The notes under the pieces were generated by a model, which was given only the letters and a program-made list of their open reading frames with translations, had not been told where the DNA came from and did no database searches. A stretch of 13,443 nt of DNA from Verrucomicrobiales bacterium (GTDB lineage: Bacteria > Verrucomicrobiota > Verrucomicrobiia > Limisphaerales > SXQI01): NCBI GenBank assembly GCA_005793025.1, contig SXQI01000265.1, forward strand, positions 1-13,443. Reading direction: 5' to 3'. Made by a program: the position numbers and the translations under genes. Positions 8,140 through 13,443 of the stretch are shown here, piece by piece. Within the stretch, counting starts at the first letter, position 1; the number at the start of each line of letters is the position of its first letter.

Positions 8140-8170
8140 TTGACGTGGGACTTGGGGGTGCCTAGGTTTG
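8140..8170 (+). promoter_or_regulatory. Possible promoter of the isomerase-lactonase operon
   Basis: TTGACG (8140-8145, five of six to the -35 consensus) is followed after 17 bp by TAGGTT (8163-8168, three of six to the -10). The wider TAGGTTTG also fits the TAnnTTTG element known from Bacteroidetes promoters, with TTG 20 bp upstream. The ATG follows at 8178, so the message would have almost no leader, in keeping with the lack of a Shine-Dalgarno sequence. Confidence 0.4.
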
Positions 8171-8177
8171 ACCATCT

Positions 8178-8999
8178 ATGCGATCAAGTGTGACGGTCTC
8201 CTTGGTTCCTGAAGCGCGAGGTGGACCGTTTGTTTTTTGGGATCAGTTAGGGGAAGCCTGCGCTCAAGCAGCGAGCTTAGGCTTCGATGCGATTGAAGTT
8301 TTCCCATCGGGGCCCGACGATCCGGCTCTAATCATCCTCCCGTCTTTGTTGGCTCAACATTCCCTGCGTTTGGCTGCGATGGGAACGGGGGCAGGTTGGG
8401 TGAAACACCAACTGACGCTTACGAATCCTGATCCTGAGGTTTTCCAGCGGGCGATGTCCTTTGTGAAAGGGATCATTGACCAAGCAGGGCGACTCGGGGC
8501 TCCGGCGATCATTGGGTCGATGCAGGGACGGAATGCGCCGGGAAGCGACCGAGTTCCTACTTTGCTTCGATTGAAGGATGCCCTCACGGAACTGGGAGAT
8601 TATGCCGCCCAGCATCAGGTGCCTTTGTTGCTTGAGCCTTTGAATCGTTACGAGACAAATCTCATTAATACCGTGGATGATGGTTTGAATTTAGTCGCTT
8701 CGTTGGGGACAACGAATGTCAAATTATTGGTCGATTTATTCCACATGAACATTGAGGAAACCTCAATCCCGTTGGCATTGCGGGCGGCAGGAGCAACGAT
8801 TGGCCATGTGCATTTCGTAGATACCAACCGCCGTGCCGCTGGTTTTGGTCATCTGGATTACGGTTCTGTGATAGGGATCCTCAAGGAGGTTGGTTACAAG
8901 GGTTACCTTTCGGCAGAGGCGTTACCGTGGCCTGATTCAATCTCAGCCGCAACCCAAACAATCGCTAAATTCAAGGAACTCTTTCCCCGCGAAACGTGA
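8178..8999 (+). CDS. Sugar isomerase/epimerase-type TIM barrel protein
   Basis: A 273-residue protein of the xylose isomerase-like TIM barrel family (AP endonuclease 2 superfamily, Pfam PF01261 by recall). The motif order fits keto-sugar epimerases such as the D-tagatose/5-keto-L-gluconate epimerase group: LLEPLNRYETN with Glu153, LLVDLFHMNIEE with Asp186 and His189, GHVHFVD with His210 and His212, and YLSAEAL with Glu247. Glu153, Asp186, His212 and Glu247 are the expected metal ligands and catalytic residues. No signal peptide is seen, so it acts in the cytoplasm. The length is normal for the family. It is the first gene of a two-gene unit with a lactonase-like amidohydrolase 6 bp downstream, which suggests sugar or sugar-acid catabolism. 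The exact substrate (phosphorylated or free ketose) cannot be told; hydroxypyruvate isomerase is an alternative. Confidence 0.88.
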   Translation: MRSSVTVSLVPEARGGPFVFWDQLGEACAQAASLGFDAIEVFPSGPDDPALIILPSLLAQHSLRLAAMGTGAGWVKHQLTLTNPDPEVFQRAMSFVKGIIDQAGRLGAPAIIGSMQGRNAPGSDRVPTLLRLKDALTELGDYAAQHQVPLLLEPLNRYETNLINTVDDGLNLVASLGTTNVKLLVDLFHMNIEETSIPLALRAAGATIGHVHFVDTNRRAAGFGHLDYGSVIGILKEVGYKGYLSAEALPWPDSISAATQTIAKFKELFPRET

Positions 9000-9005
9000 T
9001 CGCAC

Positions 9006-9839
9006 ATGAGAATCGACGCGCACCAACATTTTTGGACACTCAATTCGCAAGACTACCCTTGGATTAACGAACGAGTTCCGGCCCTAAATCGAGATTATGG
9101 TCCAATAGATTTGCTACCCGAGCTGCAACGTTCAGGTTTTGACGGTTGTATCGCCGTTCAGGCTCGAGAAAGAATTGAGGAATCCCATTACCTTCTGGAT
9201 CTGGCGGATCGTCACCCACTGATCCATGCTGTGGTGGGCTGGGTGGATCTCCAATCTGAGTCCGTATCCAAAGACCTTGCAACCCTCGCCAAGCACTCCA
9301 CATTTGTAGGGGTCCGAGCGGTGTTACAGGATAAAGCCGATGACAGATTGATGCTCAGCCCGGATTTCATGCGTGGAATTGCCGCACTCCAAGAATTCGG
9401 TTTGGCTTATGATTTGCTCATTTTCCCCAAACACCTCAAACCTGCGGCAGAATTGGCGCGACGGTTTCCCAATCAACGATTCGTGCTGGATCACATCGCA
9501 AAACCCCAAATCCACGATCAAGATCCCTCCACTTGGATCGACGACCTCCGAGTCTTAGCCGAGGCTCCAAACGTTTTTTGCAAACTTTCAGGGATGGTCA
9601 CCGAAGCGAACGCTCGCCCTTGGCGGCAGGAAGATTTCACACCTTTCTTAGATGTGGTCTGGGAATCGTTCGGACCGGATCGCTTGATGTTCGGTTCAGA
9701 CTGGCCAGTAGCATTACTCAGAGCGAGCTATACTGAGGTGGTCGGGATTATTCGCCATTATTTAGCCCACAAATCTGAAGCGGATCAGCGAAAAGTTTGG
9801 GGAGAAACTGCAGCGCGATTTTATCGACTGAATCCTTGA
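9006..9839 (+). CDS. Amidohydrolase family 2 protein, likely sugar lactonase (L-fuconolactonase/rhamnonolactonase type)
   Basis: A 277-residue protein of the amidohydrolase-2 family (COG3618 type). It opens with the metal-binding DAHQHFW motif (His6, His8), typical of L-fuconolactonase, L-rhamnonolactonase and 2-pyrone-4,6-dicarboxylate lactonase relatives. Further family marks are FVGVRAVLQ, VLDHIAKP with His163, CKLSGMVTEA, and FGSDWPV with the active-site Asp232. The expected reaction is hydrolysis of a sugar-acid lactone after oxidation of a sugar by a dehydrogenase. The enzyme is cytoplasmic, with no signal peptide. ATG lies 6 bp after the isomerase stop, so the two are co-transcribed. 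The last 19 bp overlap the 3' end of the convergent C39 peptidase gene, and no terminator separates them. Family assignment is firm; the sugar is inferred from relatives. Confidence 0.87.
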   Translation: MRIDAHQHFWTLNSQDYPWINERVPALNRDYGPIDLLPELQRSGFDGCIAVQARERIEESHYLLDLADRHPLIHAVVGWVDLQSESVSKDLATLAKHSTFVGVRAVLQDKADDRLMLSPDFMRGIAALQEFGLAYDLLIFPKHLKPAAELARRFPNQRFVLDHIAKPQIHDQDPSTWIDDLRVLAEAPNVFCKLSGMVTEANARPWRQEDFTPFLDVVWESFGPDRLMFGSDWPVALLRASYTEVVGIIRHYLAHKSEADQRKVWGETAARFYRLNP

Positions 9840-10894
9840 TCCTTTGCTTTGGTTCGCCAAGGCGGAACTTTCCAATTCTTGGGATGGACCACATAAGCGG
9901 TCCGCCCGGACTCAGCCCATGCTTGATCCACCATTGAGGCCGAGACGATTAAACGGGGTTGTCGTTTGGATCCCGGATCATTGAGGATCAGTTCTCCTTC
10001 CTCGTTGAACCCCACACAGACCACGAGATGCCCCCCAGCACGTTCGGGTAATCCTTTGAGGATGGGATAGGATACCGAGAGCACGATGGGCACCCCGCTC
10101 CGCAACCAAGGTTCGATTTGGGCCAAGTTCTCGAAACGAGCCACGGTCGCCCGCAAGGTTGGAAACGAACCCGCATATGCCATGTTGAAAGCCCAGTTGC
10201 CAGTACCGGGCCACTGCGGGTCGAATACCGCTTGAGCGATTTCAGGCACGTGTTTACCCAATTGCTCCTGCCTAGTTCGAATTCCCCAGTAATTGAGTAC
10301 CATCGCTAAACTGGTCGGACTACACCAAGCCGTCTCGCCACCCGGATAATTGCCCTGTGACAATTGAGGCACCGGCAACTCACTTTCTACGGGACACCAC
10401 GTGGTTGGAGACTTGTTAGTCACGGTTGGATTGCTCAAGCAAAGGCTCAGCATGTGAACATCCAACGCGTTGGTTCTACCCTCGATCGTCACGCGCATTT
10501 GGCAATGGGTTGCGGGTTTCGCTACTCGCAACGTATCCGTCAGCACCTGACCATCAGAATCCTTTTGGTTCGGTTCGCTGCAGCGGGGGAATTGGTTTGT
10601 CATCAACGACCACCGACCGAGGTTATACCAGCGGCTTTCACCCTCCGCTAAACCCACACGTAACTCGACTTTTATCCCCAGCGAATCGCTCCCACTGATG
10701 TTCCACGAAGGGATGGCCTCCAACCAAGGTTGGCTCGTTGCCACCCACGGAGAGGTCAGGACACAGGAGTTGGAAGCAGGAGATGCAATGATTTGGAATC
10801 GAGCAAACCGAGTCCAAGTCATCATCTCCACCGCCCCGCTCGCAGTCGGAAGTTGGACCATCCATATGAATGGAATGAGACGGAACACCATCAT
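9821..10894 (-). CDS. Secreted C39-like cysteine peptidase with N-terminal beta domain
   Basis: A 357-residue protein with a short hydrophobic N-terminus ending near TASGA (about residue 21), consistent with a signal peptide and periplasmic or outer location. Residues 25-155 form a beta-rich domain with SWN (63-65) and WYNLGRW (89-95), an arrangement I recall from actinobacterial C39-family peptidases. The peptidase part starts at VPQLSQ (175). Catalytic residues are Cys191 in AWCSPTSLAMVLNYWG, His289 in GGHLVVCVGF, and Asp306 (or Asn305) in LILNDPG, matching the Peptidase_C39_2 papain-like pattern. There is no ABC transporter nearby, so it is not a bacteriocin-exporter C39 domain. Its ATG overlaps the rhomboid stop by 4 bp (ATGA), implying coupled translation. 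The natural substrate is unknown. Confidence 0.85.
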   Translation of the reverse strand: MMVFRLIPFIWMVQLPTASGAVEMMTWTRFARFQIIASPASNSCVLTSPWVATSQPWLEAIPSWNISGSDSLGIKVELRVGLAEGESRWYNLGRWSLMTNQFPRCSEPNQKDSDGQVLTDTLRVAKPATHCQMRVTIEGRTNALDVHMLSLCLSNPTVTNKSPTTWCPVESELPVPQLSQGNYPGGETAWCSPTSLAMVLNYWGIRTRQEQLGKHVPEIAQAVFDPQWPGTGNWAFNMAYAGSFPTLRATVARFENLAQIEPWLRSGVPIVLSVSYPILKGLPERAGGHLVVCVGFNEEGELILNDPGSKRQPRLIVSASMVDQAWAESGRTAYVVHPKNWKVPPWRTKAKDQGFSR

Positions 10895-11796
10895 GAACCC
10901 CTCAAAGCCATCATCCAGACCATCGTGAGGAACCCTAAAAACACCACCATGGTGCTTCCTTGGAAGAGATTACTGTCCAATAACTTCCTAGGTAACAATG
11001 ACAACAAGGCTCCAAACAACGCTCCAGATAAAAACCCACCCAGATGAGCGAGGATGTCAGAATTCGGGTCAAGACCAACGAGGATGAAAATAAAGAATAC
11101 TGCCAACACTCCGCTCACGACATATCGCCATGCCTTGTCATTTTCCCGCCAGACAACCAACGAATGAAGTCCCAACACTCCCACTGCCCCCATCACCATC
11201 CCCGAAGCTCCCACACCCATGTATGCGTTTGGATACAAAACCAAACCCACAACGTTACCCAAAGCTCCTGCGCACAATGTCGCTAATAACGCGGGACCCG
11301 TGCCAAATCTTCCCATGGCAAACCCGAGCATCAGCAGGCCGAACGTCAGGTTGGCCATCAAATGGCCCAAATCCGCGTGAAGTGTCACCGCCGTGAAAAG
11401 CCGCCACCATTGCCCCTGACTGACCAAATTACTGTCCATGCGCCCCGCCGACATCAACAAAGCCCATTTGGTCGATGCCAGATAATGCCAAGATCCAAGT
11501 GCTACACACCAAATGAGGACCAACGGATTGAGACGCAGGTCGCTCCCGGGGACATTTCCGCGCCAGTTCCAACCTCGGTTTTCGAGTCGATATTGGTGGA
11601 TCGCTGCGAGGGCTTTAGGGTGGTCGTCGCACGGAACCCGCAACATCCATGCCCGGGTCATCGGCTCCTTCTCGAGGGTCGTCTCGATTCCTTGACTGAC
11701 CAGAACCAAACTCCAATCCATCGCCTGCTTGCGCGAGTAGGCAAGAATCGTTGCCAAAGACGGTTCCAGAGGTAAATCTGTCGATTCAGGGGTCAT
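10891..11796 (-). CDS. Rhomboid family intramembrane serine protease
   Basis: A 301-residue inner-membrane protease. Residues 1-85 form a cytoplasmic domain with an SQGIETTLE..MTRAWMLRV pattern that resembles the small N-terminal domain of GlpG. From about residue 88 there are some six to seven hydrophobic helices. Rhomboid signatures are complete: GQWWRLFTAVTLHADLGHLMAN with His140, His145 and Asn149; GVGASGMVMG with nucleophile Ser198; and ILAHLGGFLSG with catalytic His251. The spacing closely matches E. coli GlpG (Ser201, His254), so it should be active on transmembrane substrates. It is the first gene of a pair with the C39-like peptidase, sharing a 4-bp ATGA overlap, and lies 83 bp downstream of the HAD gene on the same strand. 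ATG was chosen as the first start. The substrate is unknown. Confidence 0.93.
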   Translation of the reverse strand: MTPESTDLPLEPSLATILAYSRKQAMDWSLVLVSQGIETTLEKEPMTRAWMLRVPCDDHPKALAAIHQYRLENRGWNWRGNVPGSDLRLNPLVLIWCVALGSWHYLASTKWALLMSAGRMDSNLVSQGQWWRLFTAVTLHADLGHLMANLTFGLLMLGFAMGRFGTGPALLATLCAGALGNVVGLVLYPNAYMGVGASGMVMGAVGVLGLHSLVVWRENDKAWRYVVSGVLAVFFIFILVGLDPNSDILAHLGGFLSGALFGALLSLLPRKLLDSNLFQGSTMVVFLGFLTMVWMMALRGS

Positions 11797-11840
11797 GGAT
11801 AGAGGATCAGGTTACTGCAGAAAGGAACCACACCTTGAAC

Positions 11841-11862
11841 AAAAATGCGAGTTTCCACGCAC
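11841..11862 (-). terminator. Weak possible intrinsic terminator after the HAD gene
   Basis: On the minus strand a 4-bp stem TGCG/CGCA, extended by one G-U pair, encloses an 8-nt loop and is followed by TTTTT. It lies about 20 bp after the HAD stop and before the rhomboid start. The stem is short, so read-through from ybaB-recR-HAD into rhomboid-C39 is quite possible. Confidence 0.3.
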
Positions 11863-11879
11863 ATCAATTAACCTGCTGG

Positions 11880-12506
11880 CTAGGGAGCTAATCCTGCCTG
11901 CCTCAAAATCCGTAACGACTCCTCGGGACGATCATGCAGGATCACCTGCCACCCTCGATCTCGCGCGGTTTCAATGTTTTCGGCCCGATCATCGAAGTAA
12001 AGAATCTGGCATCCAGAGGTTCCCACGGTTCGTTCCACCACCTCGTAAAGCCGTGGATCCGGCTTCATTACGCGGTGTTCATAAGACAGAATGTATCCGG
12101 TGAACTCCGAAAAGAAGGGAAAGCTAGCACGGATATGATCAACTGCTAGTTCGCTTGTGTTCGAAAAAATATAGGTCGGCAAACCTTGTGTTCTCCAGAA
12201 ACGGTTCAAACCGACCATTAAGCCAACCTCAGTAAAAATATCCCCCAAATCCCGACAAAACTCCGGGAGGGATTTGCGATACCCTGTCAGGCCACGAAAT
12301 TCATCAAAAAACTCTTGTGTGGTCATCAACCCCGTCTCATACCGGTGGAGCAGAGGCGTCTGGTTGATCAACCCCGCCACTTCTTCCGTGGAAGAATCGG
12401 AATCACCTGCCAAGGTTCGAGCCGCCTTGTTAAAATCAAAATCGAGTAAAACTTTCCCGAGATCGAAAACAACCACCTTCGGGACCGATAGATGACCTGC
12501 GTTCAC
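11880..12506 (-). CDS. HAD-superfamily hydrolase, YihX-like sugar phosphatase
   Basis: A 208-residue cytoplasmic haloacid dehalogenase-type phosphatase. Motif I is VVVFDLGKVLLDFDFN with nucleophile Asp15 and Gly at the usual second-Asp position, as in E. coli YihX (alpha-D-glucose-1-phosphate phosphatase). Motif II is FSNTS (Ser115), motif III is MKPD (Lys148), and motif IV is YFDDRAENIE (Asp172, Asp173). An alpha-helical cap lies between motifs I and II. A small phosphorylated sugar is a likely substrate, but the family is promiscuous. The start is GTG at 12506, overlapping the recR stop in a GTGA arrangement; there is no nearby ATG that would keep motif I. It is the third gene of the ybaB-recR-HAD run. 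Nothing in the sequence ties it functionally to DNA repair. Confidence 0.9.
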   Translation of the reverse strand: MNAGHLSVPKVVVFDLGKVLLDFDFNKAARTLAGDSDSSTEEVAGLINQTPLLHRYETGLMTTQEFFDEFRGLTGYRKSLPEFCRDLGDIFTEVGLMVGLNRFWRTQGLPTYIFSNTSELAVDHIRASFPFFSEFTGYILSYEHRVMKPDPRLYEVVERTVGTSGCQILYFDDRAENIETARDRGWQVILHDRPEESLRILRQAGLAP

Positions 12507-13105
12507 AACAATTCCCGGCGACCTTCCAATGCTCGGCTTAGGGTCAGCTCATCAGCAAACTCCAAACCCGCACCGGCGGGAAGCCCTTGTGCAAGTCTCG
12601 AGACCACCACTCCGCGAGCCCGAAGTAACCTGGCCAAATAAAAACTCGTTGCGTCTCCCTCGACATCCGACGGCAACGCAAGCACCACCTCGCGAACTCC
12701 TTCCGGTTCTAACCGCTCCTCAAGCTCGCGGATCCTTAATTCCTCAGGTTCTACTCCATTAATGGGAGAGATTTTACCACCCAAAACATGAAACCGCCCC
12801 TTGAATGTCCCCGGTTTTTCGAGGCTCAGGATATCTGTCGGTTTTTCCACCAGACAAAGCAGCGAGGGATCCCGTGAATCATCCCGGCAAATCCGGCATG
12901 GTTGAGACTCGGTCAAAGCCCCGCAAATCTGGCATGCCTGAACCCGTTGCCGGGCTTGGACTAAATTCTGGGAGAGTGCCTCAACCTGCCCGATCTCCAG
13001 TTGCATCAGATGTAATCCAATCCTTTCGGCACTACGGGGACCTATCCCCGGCAACTTGCCTAGGAGCGCAATCAAGCTAACAAGAGCTGGAGGCAACGCC
13101 GACAC
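12503..13105 (-). CDS. recR: Recombination mediator protein RecR
   Basis: A 200-residue cytoplasmic protein that acts with RecF and RecO to load RecA on gapped DNA. The N-terminal helix-hairpin-helix has KLPGIGPRSAERIGLHL (17-33). A C4 zinc finger has Cys58, Cys61, Cys70 and Cys73 with the same spacing as E. coli RecR. A Toprim domain starts near residue 82 with LVEKPTD (Glu87) and continues to PSDVEGDAT and the RecR signature LAQGLPAGAGLEFADELTLSRALEGR at the C-terminus. Two in-frame GTG starts compete. GTG 13105 was chosen because AGGTGA sits 7 nt upstream of it, while only 1 nt would separate it from GTG 13111; the longer form would add two residues. It follows ybaB closely and is coupled by GTGA to the HAD gene. 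Confidence 0.96.
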   Translation of the reverse strand: MSALPPALVSLIALLGKLPGIGPRSAERIGLHLMQLEIGQVEALSQNLVQARQRVQACQICGALTESQPCRICRDDSRDPSLLCLVEKPTDILSLEKPGTFKGRFHVLGGKISPINGVEPEELRIRELEERLEPEGVREVVLALPSDVEGDATSFYLARLLRARGVVVSRLAQGLPAGAGLEFADELTLSRALEGRRELL

Positions 13106-13112
13106 AACCACT

Positions 13113-13119
13113 TCACCTT
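13113..13119 (-). promoter_or_regulatory. Shine-Dalgarno of recR overlapping the ybaB stop
   Basis: On the minus strand TAAGGTGA contains the ybaB stop TAA and AGGTGA, a clean match to the anti-Shine-Dalgarno complement. It is 7 nt from GTG 13105 and decides the recR start. Most other genes here lack such a site. Confidence 0.6.
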
Positions 13120-13429
13120 ACATCAACCCTGGAATGTTAAACCCCGGAGTAACCTTCCCCATTTCTGCGTTGGAGATTTCCTTTGCTTGGGCGAGCGCAT
13201 TATTGATCGCCGTGAGGAGCATTTCCTCGACAATCTGTGCATCGGCAGGATTCAGCGCCTGAGGATCGACCTTAATGGACGAAAGCGATCCATCGCACTT
13301 GGCCACCACTTTCACAGCCCCACCTCCGCTGGAAGCCTCAACGGTTCTCGCCGCGAGTTGGTTTTGGACATCTTCCATCTGACGCTGGATGCGTCCCGCC
13401 TGTTTCATTAATTTTCCGATGCTAGACAT
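13118..13429 (-). CDS. ybaB: YbaB/EbfC family nucleoid-associated protein
   Basis: A 103-residue small DNA-binding protein of the YbaB/EbfC family, which forms dimers that coat DNA. It has the usual plan: an N-terminal amphipathic helix (IGKLMKQAGRIQRQMEDVQNQLA), a central sheet with VEASSGGGAVKVVAKCDG and an IKVDP strand, then a long helix with AQIVEEMLLTAINNALAQAKE and a short glycine-rich tail. The length is standard. It sits immediately upstream of recR, the conserved bacterial order dnaX-ybaB-recR; dnaX would be expected just beyond the right edge. Only 14 bp upstream of the ATG are visible, so promoter and ribosome binding site cannot be assessed. Confidence 0.95.
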   Translation of the reverse strand: MSSIGKLMKQAGRIQRQMEDVQNQLAARTVEASSGGGAVKVVAKCDGSLSSIKVDPQALNPADAQIVEEMLLTAINNALAQAKEISNAEMGKVTPGFNIPGLM

Positions 13430-13443
13430 AGTATAGTTAGTTC

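Noticed and set aside
8101..8145. Short imperfect inverted repeats (GCC..GGC, GAAT..ATTC) upstream of the isomerase
   Set aside because: Arms are only 3-4 bp with bulges, not distinguishable from chance.
9821..10894. C39 domain considered as part of a bacteriocin export system
   Set aside because: There is no ABC transporter, precursor peptide or double-glycine leader in the window; the beta-domain plus C39-like layout fits a stand-alone secreted peptidase.
11362..11775. 137-codon plus-strand frame opposite the rhomboid gene
   Set aside because: The opposite strand carries a complete rhomboid with all catalytic residues; this frame has no family features.

Overview
This 13.4 kb window looks like an ordinary chromosomal stretch from a free-living Gram-negative bacterium, most plausibly of the Verrucomicrobiota/PVC group. 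That placement is an inference from gene content: the Gfo/Idh/MocA C-terminal sequence style, a CRTAC1/ASPIC protein paired with a multihaem cytochrome-TPR protein, and a carbohydrate-oriented gene set. No marker gene was searched. GC content is moderate. Genes are tightly packed, Shine-Dalgarno sequences are mostly absent or weak, and several neighbours share 4-bp ATGA or GTGA overlaps. No insertion sequence, integrase, phage gene, CRISPR array or long repeat was seen, and no gene-free stretch exceeds 300 bases.

Left part, plus strand. The window opens inside the 3' end of a Gfo/Idh/MocA oxidoreductase gene. After 25 bp comes a 12-TM major facilitator transporter, probably for a sugar, closed by a clear intrinsic terminator (1951-1977). 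Next is a stand-alone cytoplasmic serine hydrolase of the beta-lactamase/esterase family. A 156-bp intergenic region then carries a perfect 9-bp inverted repeat laid over a possible promoter. It precedes a two-gene operon: a 934-residue protein that joins a five-helix membrane domain with paired histidines, five CxxCH haem c sites, a beta-rich domain and TPR repeats, and a membrane-anchored FG-GAP/ASPIC protein coupled to it by ATGA.

Middle. A tRNA-Val(CAC) gene with an encoded CCA end lies on the minus strand at 7977-8051. To its right, on the plus strand, is a two-gene carbohydrate unit: a sugar isomerase/epimerase-type TIM barrel and an amidohydrolase-2 lactonase-like enzyme, 6 bp apart. 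With the transporter and oxidoreductase on the left, these suggest sugar or sugar-acid catabolism, but the two groups are not contiguous.

Right part, minus strand, reading leftward from the right edge. The housekeeping set ybaB-recR is followed by a YihX-like HAD phosphatase coupled to recR by GTGA. After an 83-bp gap comes a rhomboid intramembrane protease coupled by ATGA to a secreted C39-like cysteine peptidase. The peptidase gene runs 19 bp into the 3' end of the lactonase gene.

The most interesting item is the fused membrane cytochrome-multihaem-TPR protein with its ASPIC partner and promoter dyad, which looks like a periplasmic electron-transfer system without an obvious assigned role. 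The coupled rhomboid/C39 protease pair is second.
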